From assembly GCF_900113745.1 (NCBI RefSeq), contig NZ_FOQL01000002.1, forward strand, positions 496,001 through 560,000: a DNA stretch of 64,000 bases, read 5' to 3'. The position numbers and the translations under genes were made by a program. The notes under the pieces were generated by a model that worked only from the letters and a program-made list of their open reading frames with translations, was not told the DNA's origin and made no database searches. The DNA is from Pseudomonas guineae. GTDB taxonomy: Bacteria; Pseudomonadota; Gammaproteobacteria; Pseudomonadales; Pseudomonadaceae. Shown here piece after piece: positions 34,150 through 45,494 of the stretch; position 1 is the stretch's first letter, and every line of letters starts with the position of its first letter.

Positions 34150-36057
34150 TCAGGCAGACAGCTCAACCAACAGCTTGTTCAAGCGCTGAACATACGCAGC
34201 CGGATCCTTGAGGTTATCGCCGGCAGCCAGTGCGGCTTGGTCAAAGAGGATATGGCTGAGATCGGCGAAACGCTGTTCATCGGCCTCAGCATCCAGTTTT
34301 TCAATCAGCGGATGTGCTGGGTTGAATTCAAAAATCGGCTTGGAGTCCGGCACTTTCTGCCCGCTGGCTTCAAGGATCTGACGCATCTGCAAACCAAGGT
34401 CCTGCTCGCCAATCGCCAAAATTGCCGGCGAGTCGGTCAACCGGTGTGAAACACGCACCTCGGCAACCTGCTCACCGAGGGCCGTTTTCAGACGCTCAAC
34501 CAGACCTTCTTTAGTCTTGGCGACTTCTTCCTGGGCTTTTTTGTCTTCTTCCGAATCCAGCTTGCCTAGGTCCAGATCGCCACGGGCGACATCGACAAAG
34601 TGCTTGCCGTCGAACTCAGTCAGGTAGCTCATCAGCCACTCATCGATACGGTCGGTGAGCAGCAGTACTTCGATGCCTTTCTTGCGGAACACTTCCAGGT
34701 GCGGGCTGTTTTTCACCTGTGCATAGGATTCGCCGGTGAGGTAGTAGACCTTGTCCTGGCCTTCGGCCATACGTGCGATGTACTCGCCCAGGCCGACACT
34801 CTGCTCACCCTCTGCGCTACGGGTCGACGCAAAACGCAGCAAGCCTGCGATTTTTTCCTTGTTGGCGAAATCTTCTGCAGGGCCTTCTTTAAGTACCTGA
34901 CCGAAGTTCTTCCAGAAGCTTTTGTATTCTTCCGGCTGGTTCTTCGCCAGTTTCTCCAGCATATCCAATACGCGCTTGGTCAGCGCCGACTTCATCGAAT
35001 CGATGATCGGGTCTTTCTGCAGAATCTCGCGGGAGACGTTCAGCGACAGGTCATTGGAGTCAACCACGCCCTTAACAAAACGCAGGTACAACGGCAGAAA
35101 TGACTCAGCCTGATCCATGACGAAGACGCGTTGCACATAAAGCTTCAAACCACGCGGCGCTTCACGCTGATACAGGTCGAACGGCGCGCGGGCCGGGGTG
35201 TACAACAGCGAGGTGTACTCAAGCTTGCCCTCAACCTTGTTGTGGCTCCAGCTCAGCGGGTTCTCAAAGTCATGACCGATGTGCTTGTAGAACTCCTGGT
35301 ACTCCTCGTCTTTGACCTCGGCACGCGGACGAGTCCACAGGGCGCTGGCACGGTTAACGGTTTCCCACTCCAGCTCAGCTGCCGCCTCTTCTCCCTCAGC
35401 AGCCGCTTGTTCTTTCGGTAGCTCAATAGGCAGGGCGATATGGTCAGAGTATTTCTTGATGATATTGCGTAGACGCCAGCCATCGGCGAACTCGTCTTCA
35501 GCTGCCTTGAGATGCAGAACGATGCGCGTGCCGCGCTCGACTTTCTCAACGGTGGCAATTTCAAAATCGCCCTCGCCTTTGCTTGACCAATGCACACCTT
35601 CGCTGGTCGGTGCGCCTGCACGGCGGCTGAATACATCAACCTTGTCGGCAACGATAAAGGCTGAATAGAAGCCCACACCGAACTGACCGATCAGGTGTGA
35701 ATCCTTCTTCTGATCACCCGTCAGGTGCTGCATAAAGTCGGCAGTGCCCGATTTGGCGATGGTACCCAGGTGGGTGATCGCATCTTCACGGCTCATACCG
35801 ATACCGTTGTCTTCGAGGGTGACGGTTTTAGCGTCTTTGTCGAAACTAACGCGGATCTTCAACTCAGCGCCGCCTTCAAGCAGCTCTGGCTTGGCCAGTG
35901 CCTCGAAGCGCAGTTTGTCGGTGGCATCTGATGCGTTGGAAATCAGTTCACGAAGAAAGATTTCCTTATTCGAATACAGCGAATGGATCATCAGGTGCAG
36001 CAGCTGCTTCACCTCTGTCTGGAAGCCCAGGGTTTCTTTTTGAGTTTCCACACTCAT
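34150..36057 (-). CDS. htpG: Molecular chaperone HtpG (Hsp90)
   Basis: The 635-residue protein is a standard bacterial Hsp90. The N-terminal ATPase domain has [16 protein letters not shown] (residues 40-55), [14 protein letters not shown] and the lid [11 protein letters not shown]. The middle domain contains the catalytic-loop Arg region NVSREILQ near residue 340, and a C-terminal dimerisation domain follows; there is no eukaryotic MEEVD tail. It remodels client proteins in the cytoplasm with DnaK. A sigma-32-type promoter 53-80 bases upstream shows heat-shock control. Confidence 0.98.
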   Translation of the reverse strand: MSVETQKETLGFQTEVKQLLHLMIHSLYSNKEIFLRELISNASDATDKLRFEALAKPELLEGGAELKIRVSFDKDAKTVTLEDNGIGMSREDAITHLGTIAKSGTADFMQHLTGDQKKDSHLIGQFGVGFYSAFIVADKVDVFSRRAGAPTSEGVHWSSKGEGDFEIATVEKVERGTRIVLHLKAAEDEFADGWRLRNIIKKYSDHIALPIELPKEQAAAEGEEAAAELEWETVNRASALWTRPRAEVKDEEYQEFYKHIGHDFENPLSWSHNKVEGKLEYTSLLYTPARAPFDLYQREAPRGLKLYVQRVFVMDQAESFLPLYLRFVKGVVDSNDLSLNVSREILQKDPIIDSMKSALTKRVLDMLEKLAKNQPEEYKSFWKNFGQVLKEGPAEDFANKEKIAGLLRFASTRSAEGEQSVGLGEYIARMAEGQDKVYYLTGESYAQVKNSPHLEVFRKKGIEVLLLTDRIDEWLMSYLTEFDGKHFVDVARGDLDLGKLDSEEDKKAQEEVAKTKEGLVERLKTALGEQVAEVRVSHRLTDSPAILAIGEQDLGLQMRQILEASGQKVPDSKPIFEFNPAHPLIEKLDAEADEQRFADLSHILFDQAALAAGDNLKDPAAYVQRLNKLLVELSA

Positions 36058-36109
36058 GCTCTCTTACTCCACTTTTATTGACGAAGCCGCAGTGCGGCGG
36101 ATGTCGTAA

Positions 36110-36137
36110 AGGTGGGGGCATGTTGTGCGATTTCAAG
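36110..36137 (-). promoter_or_regulatory. Sigma-32 (RpoH) promoter of htpG
   Basis: Reading leftward, CTTGAAA (36137-36131) is the heat-shock -35 and CCCCACCT (36117-36110) the -10. Thirteen bases separate them. Both match the RpoH consensus CTTGAAA / CCCCATNT closely. It lies in the 100-base gap before htpG. Confidence 0.82.
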
Positions 36138-36156
36138 TGCTTGGCTGTGGCGCGCG

Positions 36157-37407
36157 TTAGGGCTCAAGCAACTCGATGCGGACCACCTCTTGTGGAAGCC
36201 AGCTGTAGCTGACCGCGCCCTGCCCATTCATGCGCTGACGCAACATGATGCGTCCATCCTGATCAACACCCTGAAAGCGTCCTTCTGCAGTATTACCGCG
36301 CTCGGTAATCACGCGCATGCTGAGGTCGTGATAGCGGCTAGGGCTGCGCAGCAAGCCTTCGAGACTGAAACGCAGGCGGCGATCCAAAGGTCGGCTGACC
36401 CGCTCGGGCACCACCGCGACAACAGCTGCAGGTTTCTCTACAACAGGCGGAGCAAGAGCACTGGGCAATGGTGCAAAGCTATCGGCAGCAACCTGCCAGC
36501 CACGACTATCTAGCTTCTGCAGGCTGATCGGTAACTGCTGCAGTTCACCGTTGATGCGAGCCTGCACGTTTAGGTCAATATTTTGCTGAGGAAAGTTCAA
36601 ACTACCGATCGGCTGTAGTTGCACCTGGCGGGTGGTAAAGCGCCGCTCTAAGTAGTCTTGAATAACGTGGCTGACGGTATCAACCGAGTCGAAATGGCGG
36701 TCTACCCGCTCATCTTTGTAACGCAGGCCATTACGGAATAATTCAAGCCTACCGCTCAGGGTGGTTTTAAATTGTGTTGGCAATACCAGGTGAAAATCGC
36801 CCACCAGCTTATTCGGCGCAACCGGTTGCAAGTCTAGGTGTAAGGTATAACCACGGCTCAGACGACGTGCTTCAGGCAAGTCCTGCTCCGGCAACAACCA
36901 GCTGATTTCCACTTCTGGCAGCACGCCTGTGTCTGCAGGCAGTACGTCGATTCGTACCGGGCCTTTTTTGAGGTTCGGCAGACGAATCACCAGCTCGCTC
37001 TGAGCGAAAAAGTCCTGGCCCTCACGCAGGCTCAATACGCCATCAAGCAACTCGGCCTGCTGCGGTGCAAAAGGCCGGCCATTTAGCTCACCACGCAAAT
37101 TGATGGCCAGCTCGGCGGGTGCCTGCACCTCTGGCTTAAGCCACTTGAGGCTGAGGATGGCTTCCAGGCGTTGCGCATCATGGCTGGCCAGCAAGGTCAG
37201 ACCGACTACCAGCGGAATGATGCCCAAACCAGACAACGCCAGAGCTGGACGCGCTGAGCGCCAGTGGCGCAACACATACAGCAAGGCCAATGGCGGCAAA
37301 AAACTGGCCCAGCCCCACAGCAGGCTGGTAGCAAAGGCGCGCATCACCAGCCAAACCAACCCGGCGAGTATCAGCAGCAAGCCACCCAGAATCAGCAGCG
37401 CATCCAT
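36157..37407 (-). CDS. Uncharacterised membrane-anchored protein
   Basis: The 416-residue product has three N-terminal membrane segments (residues about 3-20, 25-45, 58-78) followed by a long soluble region of beta character. It has no motif I can tie to a named family. The C-terminal 60 residues (AEGRFQGVDQDGRIMLRQR, EVVRIELL) look like a small barrel, similar in feel to Sm-like or YjhX-type folds; that is only an impression. It is encoded upstream of htpG on the same strand but is separated from it by the RpoH promoter. In P. aeruginosa a hypothetical gene sits in the same place. Confidence 0.75.
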   Translation of the reverse strand: MDALLILGGLLLILAGLVWLVMRAFATSLLWGWASFLPPLALLYVLRHWRSARPALALSGLGIIPLVVGLTLLASHDAQRLEAILSLKWLKPEVQAPAELAINLRGELNGRPFAPQQAELLDGVLSLREGQDFFAQSELVIRLPNLKKGPVRIDVLPADTGVLPEVEISWLLPEQDLPEARRLSRGYTLHLDLQPVAPNKLVGDFHLVLPTQFKTTLSGRLELFRNGLRYKDERVDRHFDSVDTVSHVIQDYLERRFTTRQVQLQPIGSLNFPQQNIDLNVQARINGELQQLPISLQKLDSRGWQVAADSFAPLPSALAPPVVEKPAAVVAVVPERVSRPLDRRLRFSLEGLLRSPSRYHDLSMRVITERGNTAEGRFQGVDQDGRIMLRQRMNGQGAVSYSWLPQEVVRIELLEP

Positions 37408-37459
37408 TCAGTCTTCCCTAGTGTTGGTTAAAGTAAGTCGTCCCGCACTAGCTCGGCGA

Positions 37460-37906
37460 TTAAGACTCATCGACCTTAAAGTGCGCACGCGCCGTGGCGA
37501 TCGGTTCGGTCTGTTTGATTTGCCAGGCAGTAATAGCCACGTTGGCGACCCTGCGGCCCTGCCGCCACACCTGGCATTGCACGAAGGTGTCACGATAATG
37601 GCCGGCGCGTAGGTAATCTATCGAGAAGTCGATGATTTTCGGCAAATGTGGAATGCCCATAAACATCAACAGATGAAGCATCGCCGAATGCTCCATAAAG
37701 CCAGCAATCACTCCGCCGTGCAGCGCCGGCAGGGTCGGATTACCGATGCAGTCTTTATTGGCTGGCAGGCGAAACACCATGTCATCACCCAACCGCAAGC
37801 ACTCAATGCCGAGCAATTTAGCGTAGGGGATCAGGCTGATCAGCGGGTCATAATTGTTCTGCGCATGGGCTTCGCGTACTAACTGGTTGAGATTAAACGT
37901 GCTCAT
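37460..37906 (-). CDS. PaaI/YigI-type hotdog thioesterase (downstream of pair)
   Basis: The 148-residue protein has a single hotdog fold with the loop PALHGGVIAGFMEHSAMLHLL and strand FSIDYLRAGHYRDTFVQCQV, as in PaaI-like acyl-CoA thioesterases. The acyl chain used is unknown. Its ATG overlaps the stop of the upstream thioesterase gene by four bases (ATGA), so the two are translationally coupled. The two proteins differ enough to be separate paralogues, perhaps forming a heteromer. Confidence 0.88.
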   Translation of the reverse strand: MSTFNLNQLVREAHAQNNYDPLISLIPYAKLLGIECLRLGDDMVFRLPANKDCIGNPTLPALHGGVIAGFMEHSAMLHLLMFMGIPHLPKIIDFSIDYLRAGHYRDTFVQCQVWRQGRRVANVAITAWQIKQTEPIATARAHFKVDES

Positions 37907-38367
37907 TGGCCGACTCCCTTGCTAGTACGCTGCAGGTCGGTCGGTTTACCCATGCGCATAAAGGCGCCCACCACATGGGCAATCGGCTCGTCTGGATTAT
38001 CCTGATAGGCATAACCGCGCGTAAAAATGATGTTCTCAGTCACCCGATAGCACTCGGCGAAACCGAATACATCTTTGTTCGGCTCGGCTGGGTGCATGTA
38101 ATCGATACGCAGGTCCAGGGTCGGGCAAATTTCAAACTCAGGCAGCACACACACCGTCGAAATGCCACAGGTGGTGTCCATCAACGTGGTGATGGCACCG
38201 CCGTGGATCACTCCAGTTTCCGGGTTACCGACAATCTGCTCACTGTAGGGCAAACGCAGGATCAACCCTTTTGGCTCGGCACTGTGCACGCTCATGCCCA
38301 GCACTTGGCAATGGCGCAATACTGATAAAAAACGCTGCGCCCGCTCAATAATAGGGAAATTGCTCAT
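37903..38367 (-). CDS. PaaI-type hotdog thioesterase (upstream of pair)
   Basis: The ATG at 38367 (MSNFPIIERAQRF) gives 154 residues; an extension to 38394 has no ribosome site. The hotdog signature GVIHGGAITTLMDTTCGIST and the strand LDLRIDYMHPAEPNKDVFGFAECYRVT are clear. The Asp in LMDTT is at the position used by PaaI-type thioesterases for catalysis. It precedes the second hotdog gene in a two-gene operon and is divergent from the small lipoprotein gene. Confidence 0.88.
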   Translation of the reverse strand: MSNFPIIERAQRFLSVLRHCQVLGMSVHSAEPKGLILRLPYSEQIVGNPETGVIHGGAITTLMDTTCGISTVCVLPEFEICPTLDLRIDYMHPAEPNKDVFGFAECYRVTENIIFTRGYAYQDNPDEPIAHVVGAFMRMGKPTDLQRTSKGVGQ

Positions 38368-38556
38368 GACTTCAGACCCAGGACAACTGCACAAAGGGCG
38401 AGCATGATACCCGCTGATAGAAAGCCCAGCACCACGGCCACGCCCTGCGATGAGAACAGACTGGCATCTAACTGAGGAACTTCGGCGAAAAGCTGCTGTT
38501 TAATGGCTATGCTTGGGCAACCAGGTATTGATTACCCATTACAAGGAGTACTAACT

Positions 38557-38847
38557 GTGCAAAAGCCATTCACCTATGCCCTGCTTCTCGCCGCCATGCT
38601 TGCCCTGGCCGCTTGTGAGAAAACCCCAGAAGACAAAATGGAGTCGGCCAAGGAGTCCGCTTCTGAAGCCATGGAATCAATGGGTGATGCTGTTAAAGAT
38701 ACTGGCGATGCCATCGAGCAGAAAGCCGATGAAGTCATGGGCACCGAGCCGACCACTGGCGAGAAAATCGATGATGCTGCCAATGATGCAGCTGATGCCA
38801 TGGAAGACGCAGGCGATGAAGTTAAAGATGCCGTTGATGGCAACTAA
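38557..38847 (+). CDS. Small amphipathic-repeat lipoprotein
   Basis: A GTG at 38557 lies eight bases after AAGGAG and gives 96 residues. The lipobox LAAC places the modified Cys at residue 20. The rest is a low-complexity run of Ala, Asp, Glu, Lys and Met in a heptad- or 11-mer-like pattern (ESAKESASEAMESMGDAVKD, DDAANDAADAMEDAGDEVKD), predicted as a long amphipathic helix. It resembles apolipoprotein- or LEA-like small lipoproteins of the cell envelope, perhaps induced by osmotic stress. The function is unknown. Confidence 0.82.
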   Translation: MQKPFTYALLLAAMLALAACEKTPEDKMESAKESASEAMESMGDAVKDTGDAIEQKADEVMGTEPTTGEKIDDAANDAADAMEDAGDEVKDAVDGN

Positions 38848-38860
38848 GTCGTTTAGCTAA

Positions 38861-38897
38861 AACAACTAGGCCCGCATATTGCGGGCCTAGTTGTTTT
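38861..38897. terminator. Bidirectional intrinsic terminator
   Basis: AACAACTAGGCCCGCA (38861-38876) pairs with TGCGGGCCTAGTTGTT (38880-38895) across three bases, with T-rich flanks on both strands. It serves the lipoprotein gene and the leftward MAPEG gene. Confidence 0.9.
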
Positions 38898-38905
38898 TGG
38901 ATCAA

Positions 38906-39298
38906 TTAAAGCCCGGGGCTAAGCATCAGCAATAAACTGCACAACAGCCCTAGCACCCAGACCACACTGCGCTGCCAGTGCAAGTCAGCCCAGTAGAAAA
39001 ACAGATACAGCACCCGCGCAGCCACAAAAGTCACGGCCAATACGTCGACCAGAACCCCATTATTATTGGTCACATGGGCCATTAATACACCCACAGCAAA
39101 AAGCGGAAATGCCTCAAAACTGTTCATGTGTGCGGCGAGCGCACGCGCGCCAAAACCAGTCAGGCGCGCTTGCTGAGCACGTGGGTGATGGTTGTCGTAG
39201 CGACCGCCACCCTCCTTCACCATCGCCTTAGCCACGGGAGCCTTGGCGATAAAAATCAATAGCGCGCTGATAAAAATGCACCAGAACGGAATGCTCAT
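38906..39298 (-). CDS. MAPEG family membrane protein
   Basis: The 130-residue protein has four hydrophobic segments and the MAPEG-type stretch RLTGFGARALAAHMNSFEAFPLFAVGVL, in which the N-S-x-E-x-F-x-x-F motif of membrane-associated eicosanoid/glutathione enzymes is visible. Bacterial members of this branch have no proven activity. Its start overlaps the stop of the DUF599 gene upstream, so they are probably co-expressed in the inner membrane. Confidence 0.9.
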   Translation of the reverse strand: MSIPFWCIFISALLIFIAKAPVAKAMVKEGGGRYDNHHPRAQQARLTGFGARALAAHMNSFEAFPLFAVGVLMAHVTNNNGVLVDVLAVTFVAARVLYLFFYWADLHWQRSVVWVLGLLCSLLLMLSPGL

Positions 39299-40029
39299 TC
39301 GCTTTTCTCCTTGGCCGATTCGAACGCAGGGGTTTGGGTGTAGACCATCACTTCCAACACATCGGAGTGAAACTCGCGGTGGTACAACACCAATACCACA
39401 CCGGCGCTGACCAGCATGAAAAACCAGGGGTTAATAAACCAGGCTAAGGTCGACATGCCGAAGTAATAGGCACGCAGCCCTTGGTTAAACTGATTAGCGG
39501 CCATCGAGATCACTCTCGCGGTGCGCTCAGCAAAGGCTTTGCGCTCCTGCTCGGTCACATGCCGCTCACCAATCATGGGGGCAGAGCCAATTAGAGTCGC
39601 CGCAAAATTGTACTGGCGCATGCACCAACTGAACGTGAAGAAGGCATAGACAAACACCACCCCCAAACACAGCAACTTGACCTCAGACAGCCCGCGACTG
39701 GCGACCTGGACAAACGGCAGATCAGCCAGCAGCGATACCGCGCGATCAGAAGACCCGAGCACCGTGAGAATACCCGCGAGAATAATCAACGTGCTTGATG
39801 CAAAAAATGAGGCATTGCGCTCCAGGTTGCCGATCACGTTGGCATCAGCAATGCGGTTGTCACGCAGCAACATGCGGCGCATCCAGTCTTCGCGGTAGAG
39901 GTGCAGCACACTGGCTAAACACGGCGTAGTCCGCCCTTTAGCCTGGGCATAACGGGTATAACCGGCCCAACACAAGACAAACCAGAGAACAGCAAGCAGG
40001 TGCGGCAGGTAATAGTCACTGATTGACAT
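39295..40029 (-). CDS. DUF599 family membrane protein
   Basis: The 244-residue protein has about five membrane segments and the DUF599 pattern (YLPHLLAVLWFVLCWAGYT, RDNRIADANVIGNLERNASFFASST, FSWCMRQYNFAATLIGSAP). Function is unknown in this family. It overlaps the MAPEG gene by four bases in an ATGA junction. Confidence 0.9.
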   Translation of the reverse strand: MSISDYYLPHLLAVLWFVLCWAGYTRYAQAKGRTTPCLASVLHLYREDWMRRMLLRDNRIADANVIGNLERNASFFASSTLIILAGILTVLGSSDRAVSLLADLPFVQVASRGLSEVKLLCLGVVFVYAFFTFSWCMRQYNFAATLIGSAPMIGERHVTEQERKAFAERTARVISMAANQFNQGLRAYYFGMSTLAWFINPWFFMLVSAGVVLVLYHREFHSDVLEVMVYTQTPAFESAKEKSE

Positions 40030-40086
40030 GCAAACTCCTTGTTAACCTGCGCCGATTATAGACAGGCCTGGCTTTCAACTGGCCAA

Positions 40087-40114
40087 CAAAAAGGCCGCTC
40101 AATGAGCGGCCTTG
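40087..40114 (-). terminator. Intrinsic terminator of the BraB-type carrier gene
   Basis: Reading leftward, AAGGCCGCTC pairs with GAGCGGCCTT (40113-40104 with 40100-40091) across a three-base loop, followed by TTTTTG. It lies 16 bases past the carrier stop codon. Confidence 0.9.
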
Positions 40115-40129
40115 AGTAAACAGCAACGC

Positions 40130-41443
40130 TTAGCTCGCGGCCGTTTTAAATACGCCCAGCGCACGGTCCACTGCAACAGCCAAAATTAGTGTCAGCAGCA
40201 CAGGCAGTAGCCAGCCAAGGCTCTGATCGGCCAACGGCAACTCGCTGAAGAAACGTGGGATCAGGGCCTTACCGCCGGCTGCCGCAACGCCGTCAACCAG
40301 ACCGAAAACCAAGGTTACCGCCATAACCGGACGGAAAACCCGCGCCGACGAACACCACAGATTATCCAGCAAGCTCAGCGCCACCAATACAATCGCCAGC
40401 GGGTACAAACCGACCAGAACAGGGATCGAGAAACTGATCAACTGGGTCAGCCCTTGATTGGCCACCAGCAGACTAAATAGCCCGAGCGCGATTACCACAA
40501 CACGGTAAGAAACCGGCAACAAGCTACTGAAGAACTCGCCGCAGGCAGTCAATAGGCCCACAGCCGTCGTCAAACAGGCCAGGGTTATCACTACGGCCAG
40601 CAACAAACTGCCAGTGATACCGAAGGTGTGCTGCACATAAGCGGTGAGCACCTGCACGCCATTCTGCGCCTCACCGGCAATCCCCTGGCTTGTTGCACCA
40701 AGATAGAACAGCGCCAGATACACCAGCGAAAGCCCGATAGCGGCGATCAGACCGGCGATCACCGAATAACGGGTAATCAGCTTGCCATCGGTCACACCAT
40801 GGTCACGAATCGCGGTAGCAATCACGATGCCGAACACCAGTGCGCCCAGGGTATCCATAGTCAGGTAGCCCTGCAGGAACCCCTGTACGAAGGGTGCACG
40901 TTGATAATCTGCAGACACTTGACCGATTTCACCCGCAGGGATCAATAACGCAGCACCGCCCAATACCAGTAACGCAGCCAACAGCACTGGGGTGATGTAT
41001 TTACCGATCCGATCAACCAGTTGCCCAGGATTGAGGGATAGAAACAGCACGGCCACGAAGTAGGCGAGGGTGTAGAGCAGCAACGCCGTGCTGGTGTTGC
41101 CGCTGAAAGGCGCAATGCCCATTTCAAACGACACCACCGCCGTACGTGGTGTGGCGAACAGTGGCCCTATGGCCAAATACACCGCAACTGCAAACAGTAG
41201 ACCTGCGCGCTTGCCCAGTGGTGCTGTCAGCAGCGCCATGCCGCCACCAACACGAGCCAAAGCAACGATAGTCAACAGCGGCAAACCGACGCCCGTGAGC
41301 AGAAAACCCAGCGCTGCCGGGCCAATATTCTCACCCGCAGCCATGCCGGCGATGGGTGGGAAAATGATGTTACCGGCGCCGAGAAACAACGCAAACGTCA
41401 TAAAACCGAGGGCCAGGACATCCGAGCCTTTCAAACGAGTCAT
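40130..41443 (-). CDS. braB: Branched-chain amino acid carrier (LIVCS family)
   Basis: Starting at MTRLKGSDVLALGFMTFALF (ATG 41443), it has 437 residues, the length I remember for P. aeruginosa BraB; a 30-residue N-terminal extension in frame is not typical. Twelve membrane segments and the family signature LGAGNIIFPPIAG near residue 20 identify the LIVCS family. These carriers import leucine, isoleucine and valine with Na+ or H+. The gene order next to sucDC matches braB in PAO1. It is monocistronic. Confidence 0.93.
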   Translation of the reverse strand: MTRLKGSDVLALGFMTFALFLGAGNIIFPPIAGMAAGENIGPAALGFLLTGVGLPLLTIVALARVGGGMALLTAPLGKRAGLLFAVAVYLAIGPLFATPRTAVVSFEMGIAPFSGNTSTALLLYTLAYFVAVLFLSLNPGQLVDRIGKYITPVLLAALLVLGGAALLIPAGEIGQVSADYQRAPFVQGFLQGYLTMDTLGALVFGIVIATAIRDHGVTDGKLITRYSVIAGLIAAIGLSLVYLALFYLGATSQGIAGEAQNGVQVLTAYVQHTFGITGSLLLAVVITLACLTTAVGLLTACGEFFSSLLPVSYRVVVIALGLFSLLVANQGLTQLISFSIPVLVGLYPLAIVLVALSLLDNLWCSSARVFRPVMAVTLVFGLVDGVAAAGGKALIPRFFSELPLADQSLGWLLPVLLTLILAVAVDRALGVFKTAAS

Positions 41444-41684
41444 AGAAGGGAATACCACAGGCAGAAAGTTAAAGTTCCGAGGGTTTCCCGATGGATCGGG
41501 GGAAACGTCACCCCGCCGGTTGAGCGGAGCCACTGCAGCACCTTGAACCGCTTGTGACGAAGCAGGTGCTAATTAGTTGCAAGCCTAACGAATTTGTCCT
41601 GCCAGCGGCACTGGCACAGGTCGGGCTGTCGGATTGGTGAAAACGGCTGTCGCCTCAACGACAGTTAACCGATAGCTGAAATAG

Positions 41685-41710
41685 AAAAGGCCACCCGAAG
41701 GTGGCCTTTT
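41685..41710 (-). terminator. Intrinsic terminator of the suc operon
   Basis: AAAAGGCCACC pairs with GGTGGCCTTTT (41685-41695 with 41700-41710) across four bases. It lies just past the sucD stop and ends in T-rich sequence for leftward transcription. Confidence 0.92.
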
Positions 41711-41726
41711 CTTAAGTCAAAAAGCC

Positions 41727-42614
41727 TTAGGCTTTTTTAACTTCCCAACCGGTCAGTTCGGCCAGAGCCTTACCGATATCAGCCAGGGAACGCACGGTCT
41801 TCACGCCGGCGTCTTGCAGGGCTGCGAACTTCTCGTCTGCTGTACCCTTGCCACCGGAGATGATTGCACCGGCATGGCCCATACGCTTGCCCGCCGGAGC
41901 GGTCACACCTGCGATGTAAGACACTACAGGCTTGGTCACGTTGGCCTTGATGTAGGCAGCCGCTTCTTCTTCAGCCGAACCGCCGATCTCACCGATCATC
42001 ACGATCGCTTCGGTCTTCGGGTCTTCCTGGAACAGTTTCAGGATGTCGATGAAGTTGGAGCCAGGAATCGGATCACCACCGATACCCACGCAGGTGGACT
42101 GACCGAAACCGGCGTCAGTGGTCTGCTTAACAGCTTCGTAAGTCAGGGTGCCGGAGCGCGACACGATGCCTACTTTGCCTGGCAGGTGAATGTGACCTGG
42201 CATGATGCCGATCTTGCACTCGCCAGGCGTGATCACGCCTGGGCAGTTCGGACCGATCAGGACCACGCCCAGCTCGTCGCACTTGACCTTGGCTTCCAGC
42301 ATGTCGATGGTCGCAATGCCTTCGGTGATGCAGACGATCAGCTTGATGCCGCCCATGGCCGCTTCAAGGATCGAGTCCTTGCAGAACGGAGCCGGAACAT
42401 AGATCACGCTGGCGGTCGCGCCAGTTTGCTCAACCGCTTCACGCACGGTGTTGAACACCGGCAGATTCAGGTGAGTAGTGCCGCCTTTACCCGGTGTCAC
42501 GCCGCCAACCATCTTAGTGCCGTAGGCGATGGCTTGCTCGGAGTGGAAGGTACCCTGCGAGCCGGTGAAGCCCTGGCAGATAACTTTGGTGTCTTTATTG
42601 ATCAGGACGCTCAT
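41727..42614 (-). CDS. sucD: Succinyl-CoA synthetase alpha subunit
   Basis: The 295-residue protein has the CoA-binding Rossmann domain ([15 protein letters not shown] near residues 15-29) and the phosphohistidine segment [14 protein letters not shown] near residue 247. With SucC it converts succinyl-CoA, ADP or GDP and phosphate to succinate, CoA and NTP in the TCA cycle. Its ATG shares one base with the sucC stop (TAATG). It is the last gene of the sucABlpdCD cluster. Confidence 0.98.
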   Translation of the reverse strand: MSVLINKDTKVICQGFTGSQGTFHSEQAIAYGTKMVGGVTPGKGGTTHLNLPVFNTVREAVEQTGATASVIYVPAPFCKDSILEAAMGGIKLIVCITEGIATIDMLEAKVKCDELGVVLIGPNCPGVITPGECKIGIMPGHIHLPGKVGIVSRSGTLTYEAVKQTTDAGFGQSTCVGIGGDPIPGSNFIDILKLFQEDPKTEAIVMIGEIGGSAEEEAAAYIKANVTKPVVSYIAGVTAPAGKRMGHAGAIISGGKGTADEKFAALQDAGVKTVRSLADIGKALAELTGWEVKKA

Positions 42615-43780
42615 TACTTGCCCTCCGCAGCTTTGACGACTTGCTGAGCAGCGTCGGTCAGGCTGGTTGCCGCGATGATGTTCAGGCCACTTTCTGCCAG
42701 GACTTTAGCGCCCAGCTCAGCGTTGTTACCTTCAAGGCGAACAACTACCGGAATTTTAACGCCGACTTCTTTCACTGCGCCGATGATGCCTTCGGCAATC
42801 ATGTCGCAACGAACGATACCGCCGAAAATGTTTACCAGAACGGCAGCCACGTTGCTGTCGGACAGGATGATCTTGAAGGCTTCGGTTACGCGCTCTTTGG
42901 TTGCGCCGCCACCTACGTCGAGGAAGTTGGCTGGCTTGCCGCCATGCAGGTTGACGATGTCCATGGTGCCCATGGCCAGACCAGCACCGTTGACCATGCA
43001 GCCGATGTTGCCTTCCAGCGCGACGTAGTTCAGTTCGAACTTGGCAGCGTGGGCTTCACGCGGATCGTCCTGGGACGGATCGTGCATGGCGCGCAGCTTA
43101 GGCTGACGGTACAGGGCGTTGGCGTCGATGTTGATCTTGGCATCGAGGCAATGCAGGTTGCCGTCAGCTTTGATCACCAGCGGGTTTACTTCCAGCAGCG
43201 CCAGGTCGTAGTCCTGGAACAGCTTGGCCAGACCAACGAAGATCTGGGTGAACTGCTTGATCTGATCACCTTGCAGGCCCAACTGGAATGCCAGATCGCG
43301 GCCCTGGAACGGCTGAGCGCCGACCAGCGGATCGATAGTGGCCTTGAGGATCTTCTCAGGGGTGTCGTGAGCGATCTTCTCGATATCCACGCCACCTTCG
43401 GTGGAGGCCATGAACACGATACGACGGCTGGAACGATCTACAACGGCGCCCAGGTACAGTTCCTTGGCGATGTCAGTGCAGGATTCGACCAGAATCTGGT
43501 TGACCGGCTGACCGTTAGCGTCAGTCTGGTAAGTCACCAGACGCTTGCCCAGCCAGTTGGCTGCGAAGGCCTTGGCGTCTTCTTTGCTCTTGACCAGCTT
43601 TACGCCGCCCGCTTTACCGCGGCCACCTGCGTGGACCTGAGCTTTGACGACCCACTCGGTACCGCCAATTTTGTCGCAGGCTGCTGCGGCTTCTTCTGGG
43701 GTGCTTACCGCGAAGCCCTTGGATACGGGCAGGCCGTATTCAGCGAACAGCTGCTTACCCTGATACTCGTGGAGATTCAT
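42614..43780 (-). CDS. sucC: Succinyl-CoA synthetase beta subunit
   Basis: The 388-residue protein has the ATP-grasp domain ([19 protein letters not shown] start, [17 protein letters not shown] near residues 46-62) and the C-terminal CoA-ligase domain with [16 protein letters not shown] and [10 protein letters not shown]. It binds nucleotide and provides the succinate site. A 211-base gap separates it from lpd upstream, so an internal promoter or processing site could exist there. SucD follows immediately. Confidence 0.98.
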   Translation of the reverse strand: MNLHEYQGKQLFAEYGLPVSKGFAVSTPEEAAAACDKIGGTEWVVKAQVHAGGRGKAGGVKLVKSKEDAKAFAANWLGKRLVTYQTDANGQPVNQILVESCTDIAKELYLGAVVDRSSRRIVFMASTEGGVDIEKIAHDTPEKILKATIDPLVGAQPFQGRDLAFQLGLQGDQIKQFTQIFVGLAKLFQDYDLALLEVNPLVIKADGNLHCLDAKINIDANALYRQPKLRAMHDPSQDDPREAHAAKFELNYVALEGNIGCMVNGAGLAMGTMDIVNLHGGKPANFLDVGGGATKERVTEAFKIILSDSNVAAVLVNIFGGIVRCDMIAEGIIGAVKEVGVKIPVVVRLEGNNAELGAKVLAESGLNIIAATSLTDAAQQVVKAAEGK

Positions 43781-43991
43781 GCTTGTCTACCGTCTTCGTT
43801 TAGGTATTGCGCATACGGTGCTGCACTTGTGGTGCCGCACCACCTGTGACTGCTTCTAGGGCAATCCGGCTGATATTCCGCGCAGCAGCCTGAGCTGAAC
43901 GCGGGTCATCTGCCGTGGTTCTTCCTGTTTGAGCTGTGGCCTTCGCCGTTACACAACGGCGGCGCAAGCCACAATTCAAACCAACAACGAC
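43781..43991 (-). other. 211-base gap between lpd and sucC
   Basis: This is the largest spacer in the suc cluster. Just after the lpd stop it holds a long imperfect stem: on the minus strand GTGGCTTGCGCCG pairs with CGGCGAAGGCCAC across a short loop, around 43935-43974. It has no T-run. Nearer sucC there is a GTGGTGCGGCACCAC palindrome. Both look like transcript-processing or partial-termination elements; no clear promoter hexamers were found. Confidence 0.45.

Positions 43992-45494
<1,503 letters not shown>

Noticed and set aside
41814..43849. Long rightward frames (277 and 402 codons) antisense to sucD and sucC
   Set aside because: sucC and sucD are complete and highly conserved; the antisense frames lack ribosome sites and recognisable domains.
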